From NCBI GenBank assembly GCA_003388555.1, contig QQVD01000056.1, forward strand, positions 62,001 to 126,000: DNA of 64,000 nucleotides, written 5' to 3'. The stretch is from Acidobacteriota bacterium. Lineage in GTDB: Bacteria > Acidobacteriota > Thermoanaerobaculia > Multivoradales > Multivoraceae. Below, piece after piece: positions 8,225-17,226 of the stretch. Position 1 is the first letter of the stretch, and the number at the start of each line of letters is the position of its first letter. Below the pieces are notes generated by a model. That model ran no database searches, was not told the DNA's origin, and saw only the letters and a program-made list of their open reading frames with translations. Position numbers and translations under genes: made by a program.

Positions 8225-10312
8225 ATGCGAAGATGTGCCGCCTCCCGGAGTCACACCGCCCTCGTGGCGGTCCTGACGTTGCTGCTTCCCGCCTTCCTGG
8301 CCGCCGCTCCGCTCACCCTCTCCGACGTCTTCGAGATCGAGCAGGTCGCCGATCCGCAGATCTCTCCGGACGGCAGGACCGTCGTCTACGTGCGCACGGC
8401 CGCCGACAAGATGTCGGATCGCTGGGTGTCGCAGCTGTGGCAGCTCGTGCTCGAAGGAGAGGACGCCGGGCAGCACCGGCCGCTCACCACCGGCAAGCGC
8501 TCGGCGTCGTCGCCGCGCTTCTCCCCGGACGGCAAGCGCCTGGCCTACGTGTCGTCGGGCTTCGAGGGATCCGAGGACGACTCGTCGCAGATTTGGGTGC
8601 GCTACCTCGACACCGGCGCCAGCCATCAGCTCACCCACCACGAGCACCCGCCGAGCGAGATCGTCTGGTCTCCCGACGGAGAGCGGATCGCCTTCGTGGC
8701 GCTGGTGCCGCGCAGCCCCGATCCGATCGCCGAGCTGCCCGCGGCGCCTAGCGGCGCCGAGTGGGCCGATCCGCCGAAGGTGATCGACAGACTGTTCTAC
8801 AAGTTCGATCCGGTGGGCTACCTGCCGGACGGCCACTGGCACCTGTTCGTGGTGCCCTCCGGCGGCGGCACGGCGCGCCAGCTGACCACCGGCGAGCACT
8901 CGTTCGGCGGCCCTTCGCTGCGCGGCGGAGGAGGCCCGGCGTTCTCGCCCGACGGCAGGTCGCTGCTGGTCTCGGCCAACCTGCGGCCGGAGAGTGACCT
9001 GGAGCCGCTCGACACCGAGGTCTACGAGATCTCGCTCGAGACCGGCGAGCATCGGGCGTTGACCTCACGCAGGGGGCCCGACAACTCGGTGGTGATCTCG
9101 CCCGACGGGAGGCAGATCGCCTACCTCGGTTACGACGATCGCTACCAGGGCTTCCAGCTCACCAACCTCTACCTGGCCGACCGCGACGGTTCGTCGCCCC
9201 GGCAGCTCGCCAGCGGGCTCGGCCGCAGCATCGAGAGCGTCTCGTTCGCCCCCGACGGCGACGCTTTGGTGATCACCTACACCAGCGAAGGTCGCAGCCG
9301 CATCGCCCTGGTCGACCCCAGGAGCGGCAAGGCGAGCGAGCTCGCGGCGGACGTCGGCGGCGGGCTCTCGGCCTACGCCGGCGCCGGCGCGTTCTCGATC
9401 TCCGACGACGGCCGGATCGCGCTGGTCGCGTCGAGCGAGAGCTCTCCCGGCGACGTCGCGGTGCTCGAGCCGGACGGCGAGCTGCGCGTGCTGACCTCGG
9501 TCAACGACGACCTGTTCTCGCAGCGCGAGCTGGCGACGCTCGAGGAGATCTGGTTCGACTCCTCGCACGACGGCCGCAAGGTGCAGGGGTGGATCCTGAA
9601 GCCACCGGGATTCGACCCGGCGCAGAAGTACCCGTTGATCCTCGAGATCCACGGCGGTCCGTTCGCCGCCTACGGCCCGCGCTTCGACATGGAGAAGCAG
9701 CAGATGGCGGCGCGCGGCTACGTCGTGCTCTACACCAATCCCCGGGGCAGCACCAGCTACGGCGAGGAGTTCGGCAACCTGATCCACCACGCCTACCCCG
9801 GCGACGACTTCCACGATCTGATGTCCGGCGTCGACGCGGTGATCGAACGGGGCTACGTGGATCCGGAACAGCTATACGTCACCGGCGGCTCCGGCGGCGG
9901 CGTGCTGACCTCGTGGGTGATCGGTCGCAGCGATCGCTTCCGCGCCGCGGTCACCGTCTACCCGGTGATCAACTGGTACAGCTGGGTGCTCACCGCCGAC
10001 ATCGCCGCCTTCGGCGTGCGCTACTGGTTCCCCGGTTTCCCGTGGGACCACGCCGAGCACTACGAGAGCCGCAGCCTGCTCTCCGTGGTCGAGAACGTCA
10101 CCACCCCGACCATGGTGCTCACCGGCGAGGCCGACTACCGCACCCCGATGTCTGATTCGGAGCAGTACTTCACCGCCCTGCGCCTGCTCGGTGTCGAATC
10201 GGTGCTGGTGCGCTACCCGGAGGAGAACCACGGCATCCGGAGGCGACCGAGCCACTGGATGGGCAAGATCGGCCACATCATCGGCTGGATGGAGCGGCAC
10301 CGCGGCGACTGA
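8225..10312 (+). CDS. S9 family peptidase (prolyl oligopeptidase/acylaminoacyl peptidase type), exported
   Basis: A 695-residue serine peptidase cleaving short peptides. An AAGGAG ribosome site precedes ATG 8225, and residues 9-28 form a signal peptide. The N-terminal two thirds are a WD40/TolB-like propeller with repeated SPDG motifs (QISPDGR, RFSPDGK, AFSPDGR), which gates access to the active site. The C-terminal alpha/beta hydrolase has the nucleophile S556 in GGSGGG, acid D637 in GEADYRTP and base H669 in EENHGI, spaced as in family S9. The oxyanion region LEIHGGPFAAYG is intact. It is monocistronic by spacing. Likely role is periplasmic peptide degradation for nutrition, together with the S10 enzyme upstream. 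Confidence 0.95.
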   Translation: MRRCAASRSHTALVAVLTLLLPAFLAAAPLTLSDVFEIEQVADPQISPDGRTVVYVRTAADKMSDRWVSQLWQLVLEGEDAGQHRPLTTGKRSASSPRFSPDGKRLAYVSSGFEGSEDDSSQIWVRYLDTGASHQLTHHEHPPSEIVWSPDGERIAFVALVPRSPDPIAELPAAPSGAEWADPPKVIDRLFYKFDPVGYLPDGHWHLFVVPSGGGTARQLTTGEHSFGGPSLRGGGGPAFSPDGRSLLVSANLRPESDLEPLDTEVYEISLETGEHRALTSRRGPDNSVVISPDGRQIAYLGYDDRYQGFQLTNLYLADRDGSSPRQLASGLGRSIESVSFAPDGDALVITYTSEGRSRIALVDPRSGKASELAADVGGGLSAYAGAGAFSISDDGRIALVASSESSPGDVAVLEPDGELRVLTSVNDDLFSQRELATLEEIWFDSSHDGRKVQGWILKPPGFDPAQKYPLILEIHGGPFAAYGPRFDMEKQQMAARGYVVLYTNPRGSTSYGEEFGNLIHHAYPGDDFHDLMSGVDAVIERGYVDPEQLYVTGGSGGGVLTSWVIGRSDRFRAAVTVYPVINWYSWVLTADIAAFGVRYWFPGFPWDHAEHYESRSLLSVVENVTTPTMVLTGEADYRTPMSDSEQYFTALRLLGVESVLVRYPEENHGIRRRPSHWMGKIGHIIGWMERHRGD

Positions 10313-10582
10313 GGAGGCGGATTCATCGCCTCGGCCGGTCCGGTCGAAGGGCGCCGGCTCGTTGTCTGAGGTGTGAGGCCGGAGGGCGAATTCGCAGCGA
10401 AACGAGGAAAACGGCGAAACAAACCTCGGCCCGACCGCGTCGCCAGAAAAGGAGGGTGACGGTCGAGAGACCAGACCGCCGCGGATTTGCATTCGCAGCG
10501 TCGAATCGACCGGTCAGCCTCCACTGGGCGGCCCTCGCCGCTCTTCTCATCTCTTCTGGCGGCCTCGAAGGACTCTCCGCCA

Positions 10583-10957
10583 ATGTCCAGCCCCTACACC
10601 GATGCCTTCGCGCACGCTCCCGAGCGCACCGAGCTGCTCGCGGCCCTGTCGCAGTACCTAGTGCGCTTGGAGGAGATCACCGAGGCGTTTCGCCGCGCCG
10701 CCGACGCCAACACCGCCGCCTCGCTCGAGCTGCCGCTGCGCCGGCTGCAGAGTGACCTCCTCGACCGCAGCGACTTCGCCAGCTGGCACAGCTCGCAGCG
10801 CATGGCCCACGCCTACAGCCTGGCGGTACAGGAAGCGGCCGCCCACCTCGACGAGCTGCGCGCCAGCGACGACCCCCAGGAGTGGCTCGAGCACGCCGCC
10901 CTCGCCCGCCAGGCCCTGCAGCGCGCCGTAGTGAGAGTCCGCCGCCTCGACGACTGA
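10583..10957 (+). CDS. Small helical protein of unknown function
   Basis: A 124-residue protein starting at MSSPYTDAF; an AAGGA element about 10 bases upstream favours this over the longer upstream ATG at 10487. It is alanine-, leucine-, glutamate- and arginine-rich and predicted almost entirely alpha-helical, with no signal peptide or membrane segment. No motif recognised. It stands alone between the S9 peptidase and the DUF1800/DUF1501 pair. Confidence 0.6.
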   Translation: MSSPYTDAFAHAPERTELLAALSQYLVRLEEITEAFRRAADANTAASLELPLRRLQSDLLDRSDFASWHSSQRMAHAYSLAVQEAAAHLDELRASDDPQEWLEHAALARQALQRAVVRVRRLDD

Positions 10958-10990
10958 GCCGCGACGACCGCCGAGGCCCCGCGAGACCCT

Positions 10991-11040
10991 CCGCCCTCCT
11001 CCCCCTTCAGGGGGTACGACCGAGGAACGAGCGGCACTGC
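10991..11040. repeat. Dispersed CCCTTCAGGGGG element, copy 1
   Basis: The element CCCCCTTCAGGGGG is followed by TACGACCGAGGAACGAGCGG. The same core and downstream sequence recur at about 14737, 14791, 14997, 15201 and 15318, so it is an interspersed repeat and not a gene-specific site. The core is an imperfect palindrome that can form a short hairpin. Confidence 0.7.
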
Positions 11041-11090
11041 GCACAGGCTCTCTCCGCGGCGTCTTGGGTCGCACCGCGCCTGACAACCCC

Positions 11091-11143
11091 CTGACATCGA
11101 CTTGACATATCAGCATGGGTCGGCGTGACATCATGTCGTCACG
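11091..11143 (+). promoter_or_regulatory. Possible promoter/operator of the DUF1800-DUF1501 pair
   Basis: TTGACA at 11102-11107 fits a sigma-70 -35 box but has no good -10 box at 17 bp. Three TGACAT words occur within about 40 bp (near 11092, 11103 and 11126). The last is part of an inverted repeat, CGTGACATCATGTCGTCACG (11124-11143), with 6-bp arms. The gene starts at 11212. It is a candidate regulator-binding site only. Confidence 0.35.
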
Positions 11144-11211
11144 CCATATCAAGCCGACCGTCGTAATCACAGCTCCGGGGATGGCTCTGGTTGCGACAAG
11201 GAGGATCGCCC

Positions 11212-13167
11212 ATGCCGCTGCTCTGTCTGCCTCCTCCCCCGCCCCGGGCCGTCACCGCCCGGCTGCCCCGCCAGCGACGTCGCACGGCAGCGCCGCGCGA
11301 GGAAGCCCAGCGGCCCACCCTGGCTCTGCTCGGTCTGCCGACGCTGTCGACCCTGCTGCCGGCGTTGGCGCTCGTCTCCACCGCGGCGCCGCTCGCCGCC
11401 CAGGTCCAGCCGGTCCTCGGTGACGCCGATCCGGCCGAGCACCGCCGCCAGCGCGCCGCCCGCTTCCTGCAGCAGAGCACCTTCGGACCGACTCCGGGGC
11501 TCCTCACCGAGGTGAGCCAGATCGGCGCTGCGGCGTTCGTCGACCAGCAGCTGCAGCTCCCGCCCACCCTGCACGAGCCGTTCGTCGAAGCGCTGCTGGC
11601 CGAGGTCGAGGCGACGCTGCAGGACGGCGGCGTCCTGGCGCAGCAGCCGCCCGAGGTGCGGCAGCAGGTGATCCAGCTGGTGTCGCGCTACAGCACCGCG
11701 GCGCACCGCTACGCCTGGTGGCAGGCGGCGATGACCGGCGAGGACCAGATCCGACAGCGGGTGGCCTTCGCGCTGAGCGAGATCTTCGTCGTCTCCGACG
11801 AGCTCGACTTCCTCGAGCGCAACCCGCGGGCCCTCGCCTCCTACTACGACGTGCTGGTGCGCGGCGCTCTCGGCAACTACCGCGACCTGCTGCTCGAGGT
11901 GACGCTGCACCCGGCGATGGGCATCTTCCTCAGCCACTTCAACAACGCGAGGTCGGACCCCGACGCCGGCATCTTCCCCGACGAGAACTACGCCCGCGAG
12001 GTCATGCAGCTGTTCTCGATCGGTCTCGACGAGCTGCACCGCGACGGCACTCCCAAGCTCGACGGCCAGGGCGAGCGCATCCCGACCTACACCAACGACG
12101 AGATCACCGAGCTCGCCAAGGTGTTCACCGGGCTGGGGCCGGGCGAGCCGTTCGGCCGCTTCGGCGGACGCACCGCCGGCACCCTGCCGATGCGGATGTA
12201 CGAGCCGTTCCACGAGCCCGGCGAGAAGCACCTGCTCAACGGCTTCGTCATCCCTGCCGGCCAGACCGGCATGCAGGACGTGGAGGCGGCGGTCGACAAC
12301 CTCTTCCACCACCCCAACGTGGCGCCCTTCATCGTCCGCCGCCTGATCCAGCGCCTGGTGACATCCAACCCGACGCCCGCCTACATCGACCGCGTCGCGG
12401 CGGTCTTCGAGGACGACGGCAGCGGCGAGCGCGGCGATCTCTCCGCCGTGGTGCGCGCCATCCTGCTCGATCCGGAAGCGCGCGGCGGCGACCTCGACCC
12501 GCTGATCGCCGACCACGCCGGCAAGCTGCAGGAGCCCTGGCTGCGCTATGTCGGTCTGCTGCGAGCCCTCGGAGCCGAGAGCCCCAGCGGGCTGTACCTG
12601 AACCTCGGCGACCAGGCGCGCGCCGCTCTCGCGCAACACCCGCTGGGCGCGCCCAGCGTCTTCAACTTCTTCTCCCCCGACTTCCGCCCCAACGGCCCGG
12701 TGGCGGCGGCGGGCCTGACGGCGCCGGAGTTCCAGATCACCAACAGCTCGACGGTGCTCTCGGCGACCAACTTCATCGACCAGGTGAGCATCGGGATCGA
12801 ACCGATCCAGCTGCCGCTGCTGCCCATGCTCTGCCTCGACCATCTCGACCTGTGCATCGAGGCGGCGGCCTGCACCGACCAGAGCTGCACCCGCGACGTC
12901 TTCGCGCAGATCCGGCCCGAAGCTCTGGCGCTGGCGCAAGAGCACCAGGTCGTCTTCGACCTCGCGCCTCACGTGGCGCTGGCCGAGGCGGGCCAGCTCG
13001 ACGCCCTGATCGAGGAGCTCGGCCTGCTGCTCGCGGGCGGAGCCTTGAGCGCCGAGACTCGCGAAGTGATCTACGAGACGCTCGTCGCGCTGCCGGGGCC
13101 GGAGATCCAGGCGCGCACCGCGGTCTACCTCATCGCGATGTCGCCGGAAGCGGCGGTGGCGCGGTGA
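11212..13167 (+). CDS. DUF1800 domain-containing exported protein
   Basis: A 651-residue DUF1800 protein. The start at ATG 11212 is set by an AAGGAGG ribosome site at 11198-11204; a TTG start 21 bases upstream has none. A long basic N-region precedes a hydrophobic export segment (LLGLPTLSTLLPALALVSTA, about 37-56). The family signature begins at RAARFLQQSTFGPTPG, and the characteristic DENYAREVMQLFSIGL is present near residue 270. Biochemical function is not established. DUF1800 proteins are typically encoded directly upstream of a DUF1501 protein, as here (125 bp gap), and are thought to act together in the envelope. Confidence 0.93.
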   Translation: MPLLCLPPPPPRAVTARLPRQRRRTAAPREEAQRPTLALLGLPTLSTLLPALALVSTAAPLAAQVQPVLGDADPAEHRRQRAARFLQQSTFGPTPGLLTEVSQIGAAAFVDQQLQLPPTLHEPFVEALLAEVEATLQDGGVLAQQPPEVRQQVIQLVSRYSTAAHRYAWWQAAMTGEDQIRQRVAFALSEIFVVSDELDFLERNPRALASYYDVLVRGALGNYRDLLLEVTLHPAMGIFLSHFNNARSDPDAGIFPDENYAREVMQLFSIGLDELHRDGTPKLDGQGERIPTYTNDEITELAKVFTGLGPGEPFGRFGGRTAGTLPMRMYEPFHEPGEKHLLNGFVIPAGQTGMQDVEAAVDNLFHHPNVAPFIVRRLIQRLVTSNPTPAYIDRVAAVFEDDGSGERGDLSAVVRAILLDPEARGGDLDPLIADHAGKLQEPWLRYVGLLRALGAESPSGLYLNLGDQARAALAQHPLGAPSVFNFFSPDFRPNGPVAAAGLTAPEFQITNSSTVLSATNFIDQVSIGIEPIQLPLLPMLCLDHLDLCIEAAACTDQSCTRDVFAQIRPEALALAQEHQVVFDLAPHVALAEAGQLDALIEELGLLLAGGALSAETREVIYETLVALPGPEIQARTAVYLIAMSPEAAVAR

Positions 13168-13250
13168 CGGGCGTTCGGAGAGCGGCCGGGCGAGCCGCTC
13201 ACATCACCGCGCTGGCGGACGTGCTGCCAATGGAAAGACCTTTACCCCAC

Positions 13251-13270
13251 CCTCCCCTCGAAAGGGGAGG
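13251..13270. repeat. Perfect hairpin between the DUF1800 and DUF1501 genes
   Basis: CCTCCCCT, a CGAA loop, then AGGGGAGG: an 8-bp perfect stem. It could partly terminate transcription or stabilise the upstream mRNA. It resembles the CCCTTCAGGGGG repeat core found elsewhere in the window, so it may simply be another dispersed copy. Confidence 0.5.
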
Positions 13271-13291
13271 GGATCGGACTGGAGATCCCTC

Positions 13292-14710
13292 ATGAGCGAC
13301 CACGGACAGAACCTCCTGCGCACCGTGAACACCCGCCGCTCGCGGCGCCAGTTCTTCGTCGACCTCGGCTGCGCCACCCTCGGCACGACGACGGTCTACT
13401 CGTCGCTGTCGCATCTCGGCGCCGCCTCGGCGCTCGCCACCCCGGGGCCCGACGACTACCGCGCCCTGGTCTGCATCCTCCAGGCCGGAGGCAACGACTC
13501 GTTCAACATGCTGGTGCCGACCTCGGCGCCCGAGTACGCCGAGTACGCCGCCATCCGCCAGGACCTGGCGCTGGCGCAAGGCGAGCTGCTGCCGCTCGCC
13601 GACTCCGGCATCGCCGGGCGCACCTTCGGCGTGCACCCGCAGATGCCCGAGGTGCGCCAGCTCTACGACCAGGGCAACCTGGCCTTCGTCGCCAACGTCG
13701 GCACTCTCGTCGAGCCGACCACCCTGGCCCAGATCGACGCCGGCACCGCCAAGCTGCCGCTCGGTCTCTATTCGCACTCGGACCAGATCCAGCAGTGGCA
13801 GACCTCGACTCCGGACCTGCGCGGCGGCACCGGCTTCGGCGGACGCCTGGCCGACGCGCTCTCCGCGCTCAACACCTCGAACCAGGTGTCGATGAACGTC
13901 TCGGTCGCCGGGTCGAACCTGTTCCAGAACGGCCTGTCGACGGTCGAGTTCGCGGTCTCGCCGTCGGGCGAGAGCCTCGGGCTGAACGGCTACGACGGCG
14001 ACGGCTTCTACGACCAGCTGCGCACCGCGGCGATCAACAGCCTGATCAACGACCGCTACGTGCACCTCTTCGAGCGTGAGTACGCCGGCCGCATCCGCGG
14101 CGCGCTCGACAGCGCCGAGGTGTTCTCGGCCGCGCTCGAGGCGACGCCGCCGCTGACCACCATCTTCTCGCCCACCGGCATCTCGCAGAGCCTGCAGATG
14201 GTCGCACGCACCATCGCCGCACGCGACGTGCTCGGCCACCGCCGCCAGACCTTCTTCGTGCTCTTCGGCGGCTGGGACCACCACGACGAGGTGCTGGTCA
14301 ACCAGGCGAACATGCTGCCTCAGGTGAGCACCGCCCTCGGCGAGTTCTTCGCCGCCACCGAAGAGCTCGGGGTGGCCGCCGAGGTGACCACCTTCACCAT
14401 CTCCGACTTCGGCCGAACCCTGACCTCGAACGGCCGCGGCTCCGACCACGGCTGGGGCGGCAACCAGATGGTGATGGGCGGGGCCGTCGCGGGCTCGAAG
14501 ATCTACGGCGAGTTCCCGTCGCTGTTCGCTGGCAACGCGCTCGACACCGGCCGCGGCAGGCTCATCCCCACCACCTCGGTCGACGAGTACTTCGCTGAGA
14601 TGGCGCTCTGGTTCGGCGTCGACCCCGGCTCCCTCGACGGCGTGCTGCCCAACATCGACCGCTTCTACGACGCCGCCACGGGCGAGCCCCCGCTCGGTTT
14701 CCTCAGCTGA
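13292..14710 (+). CDS. DUF1501 domain-containing Tat-exported protein
   Basis: A 472-residue DUF1501 protein of the alkaline-phosphatase-like superfamily. GGAG lies 8 bases before ATG 13292. The twin-arginine motif SRRQFF at 17-22 and the following hydrophobic segment indicate Tat export. Family hallmarks include LQAGGNDSFNMLVP near residue 69, the FFVLFGGWDHHDE segment near 319 and SDFGRTLTSNGRGSDHGWGG near 371, whose Asp/His residues probably bind metal. It follows the DUF1800 gene on the same strand, the usual pairing for both families. Enzyme activity is unproven. Confidence 0.93.
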   Translation: MSDHGQNLLRTVNTRRSRRQFFVDLGCATLGTTTVYSSLSHLGAASALATPGPDDYRALVCILQAGGNDSFNMLVPTSAPEYAEYAAIRQDLALAQGELLPLADSGIAGRTFGVHPQMPEVRQLYDQGNLAFVANVGTLVEPTTLAQIDAGTAKLPLGLYSHSDQIQQWQTSTPDLRGGTGFGGRLADALSALNTSNQVSMNVSVAGSNLFQNGLSTVEFAVSPSGESLGLNGYDGDGFYDQLRTAAINSLINDRYVHLFEREYAGRIRGALDSAEVFSAALEATPPLTTIFSPTGISQSLQMVARTIAARDVLGHRRQTFFVLFGGWDHHDEVLVNQANMLPQVSTALGEFFAATEELGVAAEVTTFTISDFGRTLTSNGRGSDHGWGGNQMVMGGAVAGSKIYGEFPSLFAGNALDTGRGRLIPTTSVDEYFAEMALWFGVDPGSLDGVLPNIDRFYDAATGEPPLGFLS

Positions 14711-14913
14711 CGAGCGCGCCCGCCGCGGCGAACCGCTCTGGCCCCTCTCCCTTCAGGGGTAGGTCGGGAGGGGGTGTACCGTGAAGCGAACACCCTTCAG
14801 GGGGTACGACCGAGAAAGGCGCGGCACCGCTCGCTACCGCTAGGTTCGGCACCGGGGGTGTCTCAGTCAGAGATCCCGTCGCATCGCGCGACGTTGCGGC
14901 AACGGGCATGCGT

Positions 14914-14937
14914 GGATCCCGGATCAAGTCCGGGATG
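14914..14937. repeat. REP-like palindrome ATCCCGGA-TCAAG-TCCGGGAT, copy 1
   Basis: A perfect 8-bp inverted repeat with a 5-nt loop in the setting GGATCCCGGATCAAGTCCGG. This is a widespread bacterial intergenic palindrome. The second copy is in the next tandem unit. Confidence 0.75.
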
Positions 14938-15119
14938 ACGGTGGCTGTGCAACGCGGCCTCGAGCTCGCGCCGGCATCGTCGCCCCTCCGCCTCCTCCCC
15001 CTTCAGGGGGAGGATCGAGGAAAGCGCGGCACTGCTCGCTGCCGCTGCGCTTCGGCACCGGGGTGTCCCAGTCAGAGATCCCGTCGCATCGCGCGACGTT
15101 GCCGCAAAGGGTATGCGTG

Positions 15120-15142
15120 GATCCCGGATCAAGTCCGGGATG
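15120..15142. repeat. REP-like palindrome ATCCCGGA-TCAAG-TCCGGGAT, copy 2
   Basis: Same palindrome as at 14914-14937, carried by the second 206-bp tandem unit. A related but different palindrome is at 30138-30159. Confidence 0.75.
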
Positions 15143-15655
15143 ACGGTGGCTGTGCAGCGCGGCCTCGAGCTCGCGCCGGCATCGTCGCCCCTCCGCTTCC
15201 TCCCCCTTCAGGGGAGGACTGAGGAACGAGCGTCGTGGTTCGCAGGCTCACCCAGCCGCTCGTGCGGCTCAGCTCGCTGCCGCTCGCTTCGACACCGGGG
15301 GTGTCCCGTCAAGCGAGCTCCCTTCAGGGGCTGCGACCGAGAAGACCGCGTCCGCCGATCCCGCTCCCCCACGGCCCTTGGCGGAGCCAGCGGTCCGAGA
15401 AATGACGACGGATCTGTCCTCTCCCTGGGTCCTTCACGGTTGTTCCCCCGAGAGGCCGATCTCCGTAGAGTCCGCCGCTGGACTGGAAACGGGCTCAGAA
15501 CGACCGATCCGCTGTGGCGGGTATCGAGCGTCCGGGTCCTGTTTCCGATGGGGATCAGCCACCTGCCACGCGTTGGCAGGCAACTCCCATCCCACTCCGG
15601 GTGAGAGAGATTCCCGCAGGCGACTCACCACAGCGCCGCGGAGAAAGGACGCAAC

Positions 15656-16939
15656 ATGTCAATGCACGCCCATCTCGGGAGCCGACGCCCTTCGCAGCGA
15701 CACTCCTCGAGCAAGATCCTGATGGCCGCTCTGGCGCTCTCGTGCCTCCTGGCTCCGGCCATGGCCCAGGAGATCGTCACTGGGGGCCTGCTCGGCCCGG
15801 TGAAGATCGACAGTACGCCAGGCGGCAACCTGCTGATCGTCGAGACCGGCAGCGGCCAGCACGACGGCACCGTGCAGCTGGCCACCACGTTCGGCCAGCG
15901 CTTCCTGCTCGTCGGCGGCCTGCCCTCGGTGCTGATGGTCGAGGGTCTCAACGGGCCCGCCGGCGTAGCCGACGCCCACCGCACCCTCTACGTGCTCATC
16001 GGCGAAGGGGACGTGCGCGGCGACGCGCCTCCCGGTGTCGCGGTGCCGAATCCGGACGGTCTCTCCTCCGCGATCTTCCGCTCGATCCTCGCCTTCGAGT
16101 TCTACCCGGTGCCCGACGAGATCCGCACCGGCTTCGTGCTCACCGAAGACGACCACCGGCGCCTCGCCGACGGCGAGATCGTCGAGAAGACCAACGACGA
16201 CGGTGAGTCCGTGCGCGCGTGGCTGGTGGCGGACTTCCGCGATCTCGAGCCCGATGCGCAGTTCGGCATCCGCCAGGCCAACCCCTTCGACATCGACATC
16301 GCCGGCGGGCTCACCGAGCAGGACCTCGTCGAGCTCGGGCTCGAGGACCTCGGTCTCTCGGCTGCGGAGTTCTACGCCCGCTTCGATCCCGCCAGCCCGG
16401 TGGGACAGCGGCTGCGCGAGCGCACCTCGCTGATCGTCGCCGATGCCGGCATGAACACGATCTCCCGGGTTCCCGCGACCGGCGGCCGCATCCGCATGAT
16501 CTGGCGCATGCCGCCCGTTCCGAACCCGCTCTTCCCAACTCTCGGCGGTCCGGTCGCCGAGGCGGTGCCGACCTCGGTGCACGTGGTCGGCGATACGGCG
16601 CTGGTGGGGCAGCTCACCGGCTTCCCGTTCGTCGGCGGTGTCGCCAAGGTCTGGACGCTCGACCTCGTCACCGGCGCCAGGGCGCCGTACATCGAGGGGC
16701 TGCGGTCGGTGACCGACGTCTTCACCCACGGCGGCGCCACCTACGTGGTGCAGGTCTCCAACGACCTGCTCGCCGGCGCGCCGGGCTCGTTGCTGCGCTT
16801 CGACGATCCGTCGCAGCCGCCGCAGGTCGTCGGTCCGGTCCTCATCGGGCCGACCGGCATCACCTACAGCCACGCCGACGGCGGCCTGTTCGTGACCGAG
16901 AACTTCACCGGCACGGTGCGCCGCTTCCAGGTGGACTGA
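15656..16939 (+). CDS. ScyD/ScyE family-like beta-propeller protein, secreted
   Basis: A 427-residue exported propeller protein. AAAGGA precedes ATG 15656, and a signal peptide ends near AMAQ (residue 38). The start of the mature region (GGLLGPVKIDSTPGGNLLIVETGSG) and the later repeats (SLLRFDDPSQPP, ITYSHADGGLFVTENFTGTV) match the ScyD/ScyE family of secreted seven-bladed propellers. That name comes from cyanobacterial scytonemin loci, but most family members occur elsewhere and have no known function. No scytonemin genes are nearby. It is monocistronic, after the repeat island. Confidence 0.8.
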   Translation: MSMHAHLGSRRPSQRHSSSKILMAALALSCLLAPAMAQEIVTGGLLGPVKIDSTPGGNLLIVETGSGQHDGTVQLATTFGQRFLLVGGLPSVLMVEGLNGPAGVADAHRTLYVLIGEGDVRGDAPPGVAVPNPDGLSSAIFRSILAFEFYPVPDEIRTGFVLTEDDHRRLADGEIVEKTNDDGESVRAWLVADFRDLEPDAQFGIRQANPFDIDIAGGLTEQDLVELGLEDLGLSAAEFYARFDPASPVGQRLRERTSLIVADAGMNTISRVPATGGRIRMIWRMPPVPNPLFPTLGGPVAEAVPTSVHVVGDTALVGQLTGFPFVGGVAKVWTLDLVTGARAPYIEGLRSVTDVFTHGGATYVVQVSNDLLAGAPGSLLRFDDPSQPPQVVGPVLIGPTGITYSHADGGLFVTENFTGTVRRFQVD

Positions 16940-17226
16940 GCCCGCTGCGCCGAGCCGGGGGAGCGGGCCTCGTCCGCTCCCCTCGGCACATCGATAGGCG
17001 TGGAGCGACGACGGACACTCCGCTGGCGCTCCACGCGGCGGCTCCGAGTCTTCGATTCCCAAGGTCCCAGCGGGCCCGACCCCGCAGCGACGGCGCCTTC
17101 TGCCACCTCCTCGCCGACCTCCCGTCGGTGCGATCGGCTAGATTGCGGGCGTTCTTCACATAGACGCCCTACCGAATGCCGAGCTCGCGCGGTCCTCCCG
17201 CCGGGCGCGGAGGAGTCCTCGCACCG

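Larger units (their letters stand above)
14793..15220. repeat. Tandem duplication of a unit of about 206 bp, with a partial third copy
   Basis: Copy 1 starts at about 14793, copy 2 at about 14999 and a partial copy 3 at about 15204. The matching CTTCAG words are at 14795, 15001 and 15206, so the period is 205-206 bp. Copies 1 and 2 are nearly identical, with scattered substitutions and small indels. Each unit contains the CCCTTCAGGGGG element at its start and a REP-like palindrome in its centre. Recent unequal duplication is the simplest explanation. Confidence 0.85.
14711..15655. other. 945-bp gene-free repeat island
   Basis: No credible gene. The stretch holds several copies of the CCCTTCAGGGGG element, two tandem copies of a unit of about 206 bp, and two REP-like palindromes. 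Short open frames here translate to peptides such as WIPDQVRDDG, which are by-products of the palindrome. The last 150 bp before 15656 must contain the promoter of the ScyD-like gene; I see no clear -35/-10 pair. Confidence 0.75.

Noticed and set aside
11167-12972. 601-codon minus-strand frame
   Set aside because: Shadow of the DUF1800 gene.
14863-15604. Open frames containing MRGSRIKSGMT and WIPDQVRDDG
   Set aside because: These peptides come from the palindrome CCCGGATCAAGTCCGGGAT and the tandem units; the same strings appear as false proteins in many genomes. No ribosome site or conserved domain.
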